Position numbers and translations under genes: made by a program. Shown one piece after another: positions 36,900-49,050 of a stretch of 64,000 bases of DNA. Where the stretch lies: contig NC_067119.1 of assembly GCF_021347895.1 (NCBI RefSeq), positions 11,358,534 through 11,422,533 on the forward strand, written 5' to 3'. Below the pieces are notes generated by a model that did no database searches, was not told the DNA's origin, and was given only the letters and a program-made list of their open reading frames with translations. How positions within the stretch are numbered: position 1 is the stretch's first letter; every line of letters begins with the position of its first letter. This DNA is from Acanthochromis polyacanthus (taxonomy: Eukaryota; Chordata; Actinopteri; Pomacentridae).

Positions 36900-38512
36900 T
36901 TCAGAAGTACTTGGAACACAGATTCTGTGTGTTTCTGTGGTAGTGTGATAGACCCATAAAACTCCCTAAACGCCACTATGATGTTCTCTGCTGGTGTCTA
37001 AACCTTAACCAAGTCCTTCTGATGCCTAACCTGAACCAAACAATGAGAGAAAGTAAAACTTAAGTCATAAAAATTACACAAAGTGGGAAAAAAAAAAAAC
37101 AGTGATCTGATACGGGCCACAAACTTTAGTCTCCTGAGTGAAAATTCTGTGACAGAAAGTTTAATGTCACCTTCACGCCTTCAGTCTCAGTGAAGTAGAA
37201 AAACTCCTATACATCTTTTGACATTAAATATTGACACAGGTGACACCAGTGTCAAAGGACACCTTGTGAGCATCGTGAAGATGCAAGCAGCTCTGACAAG
37301 AGACGAGAATTTGATGCCCAGAGAATGAGACACTTTGGAAAAGGTAAATAAAATTTAACTTCTGTATTTACATGCAGCACAAATACAGCATTTGTATGTA
37401 TAAGACACTGTTGTTCACCTATTCACCAAGTTAAAGCCGGCTTTGTTCTGAAACTTCCCTAATGAGGAGCTTAGCTGTTATAAAGTGCCTCTGTACTATG
37501 ACTTAAGGCAGTTTTCATTGGTGTTTTATGTGTTGTTTCAGAGTGAAACTTGACAGGGAAGTCCTCATTTTTGTCAAACTAATGAGGCATTGCAATGATT
37601 CATGGAGATACTCTTATTGTTGAAATAAACCTGAAGAAAGGCATCTTGGTTCTGGGTTAAGTTAAAGAAGGATGTAAAACCAAATTAGGTAAAATTTTGA
37701 TGTCACTTTAATTTAACCTCATCTTCAATCCCTAAATTGTTCAAAAGTTTGATTTTTTTTGTCCACTTAGTTGCAAAAAAAAAAAGTGTTATTATGCCAA
37801 TATTTGTTTTTCTCTTTGTTGTAGGGAGAAAGTTTTGCTCAGAAGAATCAATTTCACTTAGTTCAGGATTTACTCCAGCTTGTCTTCAGACATGTCTTCA
37901 TCTGTGACTTAGTGGTGACACTAGTGCCAGCTCACAAACCCAAAGTGGTCGTTAGTCAACTATTTGTCGAGCCTTTAATAACTTTCTGACAGCGGTGCAC
38001 TTACTAGCACAAGCCAAGATATTAGACGTCTATAAAGACATCCTCGCTCCCAGGAGAGGCTGATTAAGACGGGAAAACACTCCCAGGTGAGGGTTCTTTA
38101 GCCGTCTTTAATATCTTAGATGGAGATTAAATCGATCCGCAATCCCATTCAGAGTGCTGAGGTGAGGATCTTCCCACAGTGAGTCCACGACGCATTACAT
38201 AAAGCAGATTAATATCACTGCCGTATTTAGATTTCCAATCATTAGTTCTCAACCTAATTTACTAGATACAAAATGCTGAAGTAAAGGCTCCCAGTCACAA
38301 CAGGAAAATAGCTTGTGTGTCTGGTGAAGGTGTGTGTTGTTTGTGTGTGAGTGAGTTCATTCGGAGTTACATGGCAAAAATCCACATAAATGTGAGTGCA
38401 TGTAAAAAAAAAAAAAAAATAGTCAAAGTTTGTCTGTAGCATGATTGGCTGTCAGTCTGCAATTATTCTGCATTTCATTTAAGGAAACACTATCCTGCTA
38501 AAAGTGATCCAC
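36900..38512. other. Intergenic; no gene seen
   Basis: AT-rich with A-runs at 37088-37099 and 38403-38419. The segment 38020-38250 has homeobox-type motifs (GATTAAATCGAT, GATTAATATC) and may be a conserved element. Confidence 0.45.
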
Positions 38513-38514
38513 TA

Positions 38515-38710
38515 CACTGTAGAAAAATGAACATCTTTTATCAGCTTTTAACTGTGATATTTTAGGAACAATTTACAGTCATTTTACAGTTCTTCCTTGT
38601 TTTGTTAAATTACAGATTTTTACAGTTTAGGATGGTCACAATGGTTCACTGTAACAATTTTTTCTGGCATGTTTGCTGCCAAATTTTCACAGATTTGTTT
38701 TTTTACAGTG
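38515..38710. mobile_element. TA-flanked MITE (196 bp), Tc1/mariner-type
   Basis: Left end CACTGTAGAAAAA and right end TTTTTTTACAGTG are inverted repeats. They are flanked by TA at 38513-38514 and 38711-38712, as expected for Tc1/mariner insertion. The interior is rich in TTTACAGT words. No coding capacity. Confidence 0.65.
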
Positions 38711-38901
38711 TACACATTTCAGTATTGTATACACAGAGCATACCACATTGAAGTGTAATAGTAGCAGTATCCAAAATGAGCAGTGCCCTCATTTTCCTCC
38801 CACTTTTGAATTCGATCACACATTATACACCCATCAGATGTTACCTGACTCACACAACCACCTCACCTGTGTCCCAGTTAGCCCCAGTGCATTTATATTT
38901 A

Positions 38902-39238
38902 GGTAGTGTCTACAGATACGGACCCGTACCCGTAGCCTGTGGGCTACGGATACGGCACTTTCCATTTGCCAGACAGATACGGACCTGTACGCAAGTCTTG
39001 CGAGTCAAGAAGCTGCTAACCACTGCAAACTGTTGAAAGGTAAGCAAAGGTTAAGGTTAGGGTTAGTGTTAGGGTCAGGTTTAGGGTCCGTACCTGTAGT
39101 ACTGATGCTACGGGTCCGTACCGCTAGCGTCTACCGGGAGTCACGTGACCAGATCTCGCGTATCTGATTGGCAAATGGCAAGTGCCGTATCCGTAGTCCA
39201 CAGGCTACGGGTACGGGTACGTACCTCTAGCAACAACC
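38902..39238. mobile_element. Mutator-like MITE (337 bp) with 9-bp TSD
   Basis: Long inverted ends, about 70 bp each, share GTACCCGTAGCCTGTGG and CTACGGATACGGCACTT. They are flanked by an exact 9-bp duplication TTATATTTA at 38893-38901 and 39239-39247. A 9-bp duplication with long GG-initial inverted repeats fits Mutator-like (MULE) elements. The centre contains TTAGGG-like words (39047-39085). No transposase. Confidence 0.8.
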
Positions 39239-39247
39239 TTATATTTA

Positions 39248-40314
39248 TTCACTCTCGCCTTTGTTCTGCTTTAGCTTGTTCAACATTTTGTTTTGGTTCC
39301 TGATGTTCTACAATTGTCATCCGATTCCTGGTTGTTCCTGTTCTCTGCTTGCTTTCATGTCAACACACCCATGAAACTGTTTTTATTTTTCTACCTAGAT
39401 GTGTCTGCACTTGGACCTTCCTTCCTGCTTTTATTCTCTTAAATGTGACAACTTGAGTCAGTGCCAAACATACACAATTCAAATGATGATGAATAATCAG
39501 AGCGAAAGCTAAAGCTAAAGGCATGTTCACTGCACATAAATTGTCATCTAAAAAACCCCCCACAAAATTGCAAGCTAAGAAGAATTCTATGCTTCAGTGG
39601 GTAACATGTTTTCTGCCCTATCTGCATTTTACATGCTGGTTCAAGCAGAAGCAGGCTTGTGAAAAATCATGTTTCTCATTGATGTTGTTCCCTCCCCTTC
39701 AATTTCATGCGAATATGCGCACCCTGCTCAGCTCAGCATGTGACCAAATATGGATGTAGCGCCGTACTGCAAACCCACATGCAGTCAGGCAAACAACACC
39801 ATAGTATACAGAAATAAAAATGCACACATGTACATGGAATGAGTCCATGAACTCTCTACTTAATTTGCTGAAGTGCCACTGCATGATGGCCCTAACCCTA
39901 GGAGGAATTATCAGGGAGCGGTTCTCTCCTTTCACTTGCATACTGTTGTATGTACTAGAAGTATGTGTAGGGACACTATGGTTGTATTAAGCTCATAAGG
40001 TTGAAGCAGCTTATATTATTAGTTTACCATTTAAGGAAATACATGACAGATAAAAAGATCACTGCCTACAATATTTAGTTAGTTAGCTTAGCTTAACAGA
40101 AAGACATTACCATAGTTACAAAGTCCTTAGCAGGAAGATGTCAGGGTGGATTGATGGGTCAACAAAATGTCAGATTTCAATTCAGTAGACCACCGTTTGC
40201 CACCAATTTCCAACTTGATCACAGCTGTTAAGTAGGTGTGCCCTAATTTTAATTCTCAGATCAAGAAACAGATTTCGTTGTTGCACAATGTTTTGAACAA
40301 ATCTGAAAAAAAGC
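39248..40314. other. Intergenic; no gene seen
   Basis: AT-rich DNA without recognisable exons or mobile elements. Confidence 0.5.
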
Positions 40315-41145
40315 TTCCTGTCAAAAGCCACCTGCCAAATCTTCTATATGCCACCAAAACTGTTCTAACCCATCTCAAGGCACCGACTCCACAAGACCTC
40401 TAAAGGTGTTCTGTGGTATCCAGCACCAAGATGTTTACACCCTTTAAACTTTGCAGTGGGACCTCCATGAATCAGGTTTGTTTTCCCAGCACACCCACAG
40501 ATGCTCAGTTAGATTGAGATCTGGGGAATTTGAAGGCACAGTCAACATCTTGAAGTCTTGGTCCTGTTCCATTCCTGAACAATTTTTGCATTGTTACAGG
40601 GCACGCTATACTGTTAAAAAAAAAAAAGGCCAGCCTGGGAATATTATTGATATAAAGGCATGAATTTGGTTGTAGATATGAGGTAAATGTCAAAGTAACA
40701 TCCACGTGAATGCCAGGATCTAAGGTTGCTTTGCTGACATGCTCACTGTAGGCACTTGGGCAGGAGTCAGCAAAGGCAAACACAGCAAGCAGCAATTCAT
40801 GTGTGCTGACCCTTTTTATATGGCATTAAAGTTTGCAGCAGTTTGAGTTACAGTAGCTCCTCTATGGAATCAAACCACAGTAGCCAACCTTTAGCTCTCC
40901 AAATACACATTAGTGCGCTTGGGTGCCTATGACCTTATGAGTGGTCCAATAACTGTCCTTCCTTGGACCATCTTTGGTGTGTACTAACAACTGCACACTG
41001 GGAAAACTCCATGAGATCTGTCATTTTGTCCTAAACAAGAAGGACAAGCATCTTTCCAAGATATCAACTTTAAGAATTTACTGTTCTCGTGCCATTATAA
41101 CAAAATAAGCAGTGTTATTTAATGTTCTGGCTGATGAGTTTATCC
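40315..41145 (-). mobile_element. Tc1-like transposase relic, copy 2
   Basis: Minus-strand remnants include LDPGIHVDVTLTF and NSPDLNLTEHLW, in which NPIEHLW has become NLTEHLW. The plus strand also matches the family at AAAAGCCACCTGCC (left) and AATGTTCTGGCTGAT (right end). It is the same family as the relic at 10.0 kb but less truncated at the right. Stops and a poly-A insertion near 40617 destroy the frame. Confidence 0.82.
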
Positions 41146-41329
41146 ATAGTAATCTAGAGGACAATAACAAATGATATTATCTCAGCTGAAGACTAAAACT
41201 TGTTATAATAATAAATGTTCCATTAAACCACAACTTGTTTAAGTCCAAGCTGTACCAATAATGACTGTTGTTTTGGTGCAAACTAAACAGGAAACAACAT
41301 GCTAATTTGCGAGCTTTAGAGCCAGCCTG

Positions 41330-41699
41330 TCCTCAAACAAAAAAATGACCACATAGGTCGTCTGTACACACTCGTATTACGACCCAGTGTTACGTTTTGA
41401 CGTATGCGACCTCTAGCGGTTGAGTAAATATCGACACTCTGGAGTCGCAGGTGAAACGTCATCATGAACAAACTTTTATCTAACACTATCCCTGTCCCTA
41501 TCCCTAACCTTAATCATAACCCTAAAAACGTGTTGGGAAAGTGAGAAAAAAGCTGTTTTGCGACGGAAAATCCGTGTCGCGAATTAAATCCCGTAACGCG
41601 TTCGTTTTCCCCATAGCTGCGCAAACGTTCATACGACCGCATAGGTCGTATTCCGGTGCACGGTGCAAACGACCGATGTGGTCGTATGAATTTGAGGAC
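41330..41699. mobile_element. MITE with inverted ends (about 370 bp)
   Basis: Left end GTCCTCAAAC and ATGACCACATAGGTCGT face right end ACGACCGATGTGGTCGT and TTTGAGGAC in reverse. Further 'CATAGGTCGTA' words repeat inside. CpG-rich, with CCCTAA-like words at 41485-41530. No clear target duplication was found, so the superfamily is undetermined. Confidence 0.6.
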
Positions 41700-44589
41700 T
41701 TGTTGTTTAGAGCTGTTTGTTGGTGCATTTTATTAACCTCAGACAAAGCCAGACGAGCTGTCCCCCCATTTCCTGTCCTTGTGTCAAGTCAGGCAAAGCA
41801 GCAACTAGCTACAGCTTCATATTTACGACAAAGATGCGAGAGAACTAAAGATCATCTTATCGAAAAGCAGGAGACCTTGTATAAGTCCCAAACATCATTA
41901 CTGTGTTATGTAAGCTGATATTTCTATGAAAACATGAGACTGTAGCGAGTTTCAACTTATGTCCGAACAAATGACGACAGAACAGGAAAAGACGACAAAG
42001 AGACAGATGAGACAAGACAAAAATAGAACACAACAGAACTTGTGTCTGTCTCCATACTGCATGAATAAACTGGCCAGTGTATACGTGGAATACACACCTG
42101 GTTCTATATGTGGGTATGTGTTTGTGCATGTACACAGAGTGAGCAAATGTAAAGAGTGTGTGTATGTGTTTAGTCAGTGGGTCAATATCAAGAGTCAAGC
42201 CTTATCCCTGTGTAATCCAGCTATCCTGATAAAGGGTTTTTTCCCCCGTGTGTGCATGTGAAAGTATGTGTGTTAAGGACACACATTTTATCCCTACGTA
42301 ATCCACTGACCCTGACAAGGAAAAGTGGAAAGTATACCTCAAAGAATATGAATTATTTTCTCTGCTTATTTTATTTTTCTACCTCAATTATATCTCCTTG
42401 CAAATGTGTTTACACAGTCAAGGACACAGATCAATACAGATTTGGGCTAATTGACTAAACCGTGGGAAAAACCACCATAATTCACTCTGTCCAGCTTACA
42501 CACAAGTACTGCTGAGCATTATTAGAAAATGAAAGTCTTCTTGATTGTCTTGATTTTTATTTTCTCTCAGATTCATGTTGAAAAATAGTTTTTCGGTGGG
42601 CTGATGGGTAAAGCAGAGTCACATTTTTCCACTGCTGCTGGGAAAGCACTGCTCAGTTGGTCATAAATTCAACAATTTTAATTATTTGTGGTTTCAAATC
42701 TCGGCTCTTTCACATTACATTACTGATTCAAATTGGGCTTTGACATTTTTGTGATTTCAGACATCTCTTGGTTGTTAAATGTTTATGTTAGAAATCTTTT
42801 TTTTAATAACTACGTCTGTTTAATACTTTTAATTTTGTGACGTGTATATTTAGCCTGTAATTCGGTGTTCATGTTCCTCATTTTATCCAGATAGCTCTTG
42901 GAAAAGATTCAGCAAGGTCTTTCTAGGTAAACAGAGGCTAAAAAAAAAGAATAATAGAGGCTTATTTCATTGTCAGACAGAGCAAAACAGCAGCATAAAG
43001 CAACTCGAACTGCTTCTAGTCTCTTAGAAATGTGGGTATCCAGGGTCACAACATGCAAGCAAAGCATTTACATTTGTGCAAAGAAGTAGCCTACTTATCT
43101 AGGAGTAAATGAATATATTTTGTAGTTAGTGGCTGAAGTTAAACTTTGCCGTTTTTTGTTTAATTCGTTTGCTGTTGAACTTTGAAGTTTACAATTACCA
43201 TGAGGCCACACCTTCTGAAACCATTGATTTTTTTTGTTTTTCACTATATAAAGCTGCACTTAAGTGATTAAGTTAACGACAATGAACTACTTTTTCTGAG
43301 TAACTTTTGTTAACGAAACTATATTTCTCTTCAGGGAACTGTAGCTTTGCCACAGTCTGAACTTCTTCCAATGTAAAGAAAGTGGCATCTTAGAAAGCCA
43401 TCTTTTAAAGCGTCTTCTTCCTCACCCTTCCAGTCTTTGTCATCTCCCATGCCATTCATCCATCCATCCATCCATCCATGTTTCCATCTGTCTCCCTTGA
43501 ATGGATCCAGCTGTATCTGTCTGTCAGTCATATGTGAAATCTCAGAAGCCGCTGATCCGATTTTGACAAAACTCAAATGTTTTTTTGTGCTTAAATTCCA
43601 AGTGTATCAACGCAAAACAGCTGGTGAGACACAGGTGACCAAAACAACATTATAATGTAGATACTGATTGTACCGTAGTCTGCATGTAACAGCTTTGGTT
43701 GATGAACTTTAGTAAACGGGTCAATAGAAATAAATGCTAATCAAACTCTGATGACAGATACTTTAAAAAGTTTTTGTCAGAAATGTTGATATGGACGAAG
43801 AATTACGGCTTATCCATATCAGGTGGCAGTGCATGAATAGTAGACAACAAATCCACATTTTCCCTTGAGATTTATGCACGTGTAATTATCTGCCTATTGT
43901 GAGCTACTTTGAAAGTACCTCTGTGATCATTAATTTGAGGTCTAAAAACTATTTTAAAAAAAAAACATATTTCAAAGTTTTTTCTCATGACAGAAATCTT
44001 GCTTTAAAATGGCTTCAACGTTTGATGTCTAAAGTCTTCGCCTCCTTCACCACCCATTCTAACAAGCTGTTGCAGCTCAAGCGCATCAGTTAACCCACAA
44101 ATCTGTTCAAACACTGAAGTCAATTCTAAGAGACTAGAATGACACAGGAAGTTCCACCCGAAAGGAAAAGACTGAATTTCTTCCTTGGTCTTGTCACATA
44201 TGAAACTCCTATGTGCCTATTTCACTAATGATGCGTCTTCTAGCATCTAAAAAACAGCATATGGACGTTTAAGAAGCTTGGTGAACAGCTTGATTTTCAT
44301 GAAAAGGGGGATGTTAAATGGATGTCATTTTTCAAAATGTATTTATTTGTTTATTCATTTATATTTGTTTATTCTTTTACAGCTGTCTGTACTGGTGCAA
44401 GAGGAAAATCTGCAGAATGACTTTTGGTTGCTTCATGAAATCAGACAATCTTAGTTTTTAATAACTGAGAATTCTAATTCTAGAATTCTAACAATAACTC
44501 CGTTTTGATCAACATGGAAAGCAATTTCAATTTCCTCCTAATTGTGTCACTAAATATTCAACATTTGAACACTGAATGAGATTTCTTGT
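41700..44589. other. Intergenic; no gene seen
   Basis: AT-rich DNA with a short (CATC)n run at 43457-43479. No exon or mobile element recognised. Confidence 0.5.
43457..43479. repeat. (CATC)n microsatellite
   Basis: About 5.5 tandem CATC units. Confidence 0.95.
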
Positions 44590-45250
44590 GAATTCCCTTG
44601 CGAGGCAGAATGTGGAACAACCCAGCCAGAATCCATTGTTCGAATGTTTGGCAAAGTTCTAGTAATGTTTTGAGTGGGCAGTTCTCTTTTAGTCCTCAGA
44701 CTGTTCTTTCTAAAGATGGAACAGACATTCTAAAAACGTTTGGTGGTAAAGTTGTTCGACTATTCTGCCCTAACATTTAAAAAAAAAGTCTTTTGAATGT
44801 TGCATTGAGAATGTCCTTTCTTTGTCATCAAGCAACACTGTGGAACATTGTGAGAAAGTTTTCTGGAAGAATGTTCTGTAACGTGTTACCACAACAGCAT
44901 CCCCAAAACATTGCAAGCACAAAGTTCCATCCTATGATATGCAACATTACAGGAATGTTTTACGTTTCATAAAGGAAAGAAGAAAAAAAAAACTTTTGGT
45001 CATCGAAGGCACAACATTTTTTGAATATTGGTGGGAGAATGCTTTTCCCTTTGTGATTGTGTAACAGAATCTGAGAAAGTCTTCCAATTATCTTCTGAAT
45101 GTTGAATCTCAAATGTGTCTTCGTTAACATTCAACCTTGTAGGAAGACTATTTCAAAAGATATCCCTAAAACATTCTTTGAACACTAGGTTTCAACATTA
45201 TTCAAACTTGTAGGTGATGCTAGTGAATGTTTTGGGAACATTATCTGCCA
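44590..45250. repeat. Degenerate array of GAATGTT / AACATTC words
   Basis: At least 14 copies of AATGTT or its reverse AACATT occur in 660 bp, often as GAATGTTCT or AAAACATTCTT. Spacing is irregular. The array looks like a decayed minisatellite of a motif resembling AGAATGTTCTGGGAACATT, which is common in fish genomes. Confidence 0.6.
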
Positions 45251-48200
45251 GTAACAAAGAATCTAGCTATAAGAAGACTGGTATTAAGTAAAAATATGGG
45301 AATGCAATTCCTTAAACCCACGTTTGCCTTGCATCTGTCTTGCATTATATTACAATCAGCGCACAAACTCATTTGAAGAGAGTGAAGGTGTTCTTCTTTG
45401 GTTAGCAAAACTGCCAAAATGCTTCCCACTCATTGAGTACGTTTCACAGAACTAATCCCCCTACTTGAGAAAAACAACTGCACGACTGCCTTCTCCAACA
45501 CATTTGAACCAATCACTCTCCCGTTTAACACTTACTTTTGGATTCTGCTGTCACTTGTGATTTCTCAGGCAGGTAAACTGATGCAGTGACGTCTACGGGA
45601 GCTGGAGAAGAGACTTGCGACACAGAAAAACACACACGCTCTTTTCAAATAACACAAATCAAGCAGCAACGGAGCGAGCAGTGTATGTCTAGACAAAGCA
45701 GGGAGCCACCTACGGCTAAACAATCCCACAAAAAAAAGAAAAAAAAATGGAGAGATTGACAGGTGGAATTGGAGAAATATCAAAAATGTTCATGGCGTTC
45801 AGCCCGTCTGGCTTATATTTGCTACTTCAAATATGATTCATCTCTTCCTCCTTCTTTCCTCTCTCTCTTTCCTTTACCCTCTCCCCCTGTTTGGTTTACT
45901 TTCTTGTTTCTCAACTGCGCCATCTTGCTTCACCCGTCCCCACTTGATTATTAGGCTTGCTTTCTTTCTCCGTCGCACCGCTTTTCTCTCCATTTCCTTC
46001 CATCCCATCCCTCTCGACAGCAGCTTGACAAACAGAGACGCAGAGAAGGAGAATTTAGGTACATCAGATGGTGCTGCTTCCATGTTTGTTTTTAGCAGGG
46101 AAAAAAAAAAAGTCTTTCTTCTGTTTAAAAGTACAGACTTGTGACAGCCTCTCAACCAAAATATTCCTTCAGCAAACAGCAATTGAAATCCCATCATTTG
46201 GGATTCATTCGAGTATGAATTCTACACGTTGCCTAAAAATGACACAAGATCTTCACACAGAGCTGAGCAGATGGGAAATTGTATATTTATTCTTGCTGTG
46301 CACTTAAACATTATCTTAATAAAATGCACAGTAACAATTGACTGAAAACCGATTCCTGTCCAGTTGTTCAAGTTTAAATGCGTGTTTTCTATCAGAGCTA
46401 TACGTTTTAGTAATTTGCCATAAAACGCAACACTAACTGTGAATGTGGGCAGTGCTAAAGAACCCAAAATCATAACAATGCTCCACATACACCTAAAATA
46501 ACCAAAAGTGACGCACGCTTCCTCCACTCATCACATCTTACGTGGTCTGAAACTCCTGGAAGCTGCAGTGAAGCGTCAGGAAGTCTGACAATGTTCGCTT
46601 GAGAGCCCTTATGGGGAAAGCTTGATATTTTCTACCTAAATCAAATTCTCTTGTGTGTCAGGTGCATGTCACATGAACAAAAGTTCCCACTCAAGTACCC
46701 TAAACCAGCTGCTGTCATTCCTGTAATAGTCAAAAGAACACTGCTCCACTCAAGTTCGGATACAATTTCACAATTGCTAAGTTGTTGTGGCTTTGGTGGA
46801 AAAAAAAAAAAAATGTACAGAATAAACTTCCTGTAGAGGCTCAGAAAAACAAGAAGAAAGGCACGCATGTATGACTCAGAGGTAGATGGGCTTGGTAAAA
46901 GCAAAATATGCCACAGTGATTTTCAAAATTGGGGTTCTATAACAGGGAGACAGAAGAGGTATCCTGAACAAAGGGCAAGAGAAAAAAAGGCTTTCAAAGC
47001 GTCATAACAATTCAGGCGGGGAAGCAGGAGTGAACATGAAAGCTGCAAAAGTGACAAAAGACAATCAGACAGGGAAGTGACAGAAAGGAGAAGAGCTTAA
47101 ACTGAAGGGTTGATGAAAGAAGTGACGGCAGGTGAACAGGTGGGTGTGGAGGTTAGGAAATACTGACCCAATCTCTAACTTAAGGCCTAAGCATGACTTT
47201 CTTAGTCTTGAGTCACAGCTTAGTGTATGAATGTGTGACTTTGTAAGGGATTAAAATGGTACAAAAGGTAGAAATGGATCACACGCAGGAAAAAAGAAAA
47301 GAAAAATTGGGACTCTGTTTGATTGGATGCTCAGTTTGATGATCACTTCCTGTTCATGGCATTACAGTGTTTGTAAATCTTTTCAAAGTCAGGAAAGCCA
47401 ACTAAAGCCGAACAAAAAAATACAAACTACATTGTATTTTCAGTGTGAAAATACATTTTCTTAGTGCATATTTTGCGTGTGTAAAGCTATGAATTATGGA
47501 CAAGTCCCTCAGGAAAGTCTGCAGATGCACAGGCTCATAGAAAGGGCACATTATGGTGTGGAAAGGTCTGCATTAGCGCCCTCATAGACTTGACCATTTG
47601 ACAGTGGCACAGCCTGAAGCCTTAATGCATTTAGCAGCAATGTGTCTCAAAAAACTGGGATCAGGCTGATGAGAGACAGAAAATATTGAAAAACACTGCA
47701 GGGCACAAAGAGACAGATTTTGGGTGAGGTACCAGTAGGCATATAAATGATAGAGGTCAAACCTACAGAACGTCCATCTGAAATTAGCCAGAACTGCTTT
47801 TGAAACGGGACAAAATGCATATAAAGCATTGAAAAGATTTATGTCCACATGTTTAGACACATCCTCTGTTTTTAGCAAAATGTGGTTGACTGAACGCGCT
47901 GAAATATTCACATTAAATTGAAGATATATCTCAGATTAACATGATTAAAATCACAGTTTATCCATATTGACGTGTTTAAACACTTCAGCATTTTTCTATT
48001 ATTTATATTTTCATATGACATGTATCTTTCTTGATGATAATATAATGACATTGTAGTCTAGTCAAAGGAACAAGGTGCACAAGTGATGTGGGATAAGACT
48101 TTGGAATTCTGTTTGCAAACCAAAAGCATTATAGTCCTTTCAAATGCAACAAAGCATTTCAGATGTTTGCAGCTTTTTTATAGCAGCATCCTGAGCTCCT

Positions 48201-48477
48201 TAACTCATTCAGAGATCACTAGACTCTCTTTCTGGAGTTGGAATTATGGTTTGATATGCTTTGCTCTGTAGTGGAGAAAAAAAAAAATCAATTACCCTTA
48301 AGGTTATCAGTTCTGAGGATTTGTGTGTGTAATAAAATAAGAGAGCTACTTCTGCATAAAATATTTTTTTGGTTTTCAGTATAAAGAAGCTTCAATTGAG
48401 AGTGCATGGTTACAAAAACAATCTGAAAATGATTGTGTGAGTGCTGATCTGATATCTAAAGTTCAACAGGGAAAACC
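45251..48477. other. Intergenic; no gene seen
   Basis: AT-rich with A-runs near 46100, 46800 and 48275. The segment 45540-45720 is GC-richer. No recognisable exon. Confidence 0.5.
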
Positions 48478-48486
48478 GCTTCGTAC

Positions 48487-49041
48487 TAGCCTAGCCGCGC
48501 TAGACAACCCACGGCAACAAATTTAATTCTCTGCCAGGGTGGGTCTAGTTACCCTCCATAAGGCTCGAGGTTGGATTCTCCTAAAACTGGCCGGACGAAT
48601 CACCATGAAGTGTAGAGTCAGAAGGCTGGCGTAACTAAGTGACGACAGAGGCGCGACGATTCTGACAGAAACAACCGGAAACAACTAGCCTAGCCGCGCT
48701 AGACAACCCACGGCAACGAATTTAATTCTCTGCCAGGGTCGACAACAAAAACGACAACAGTCGTTGAGCTCCATTAGCACCGACTCTGAATAATCTTTCT
48801 GTTAACATGTCTGTAATATACTTGAGCTTCACCCATTGACTGTATAAATAAGGCTTCACCAAACTACCGCATCCTCTGATTTCCGGCACTCTAGCAGCCT
48901 ATTCGTTGCGCTGATTGGTCGTATACCTACCCAACTGCTGCAGAGTGATTTGATAGACAACCTTTTAGCCCGCCTCCCTCCCTGTCGAGCGTCCCTAGAC
49001 CCTTGTGCCTTCAGAAACATGGGTGTAGCGTGGCTAGGCTA
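48487..49041. mobile_element. TIR element (555 bp) with 9-bp TSD and internally repeated end
   Basis: Left end TAGCCTAGCCGCGCTA and right end TAGCGTGGCTAGGCTA are inverted repeats. They are flanked by GCTTCGTAC at 48478-48486 and 49042-49050. The first 54 bases recur at 48686-48739 with one change. GC-rich and non-coding. The duplication length (8 or 9 bp, depending on where the end is set) allows hAT or Mutator. Confidence 0.75.
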
Positions 49042-49050
49042 GCTTCGTAC

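Noticed and set aside
39047..39085. Interstitial telomeric repeat
   Set aside because: The TTAGGG-like words are few and degenerate and lie inside a MITE, so this is not a telomere fusion or true interstitial array.
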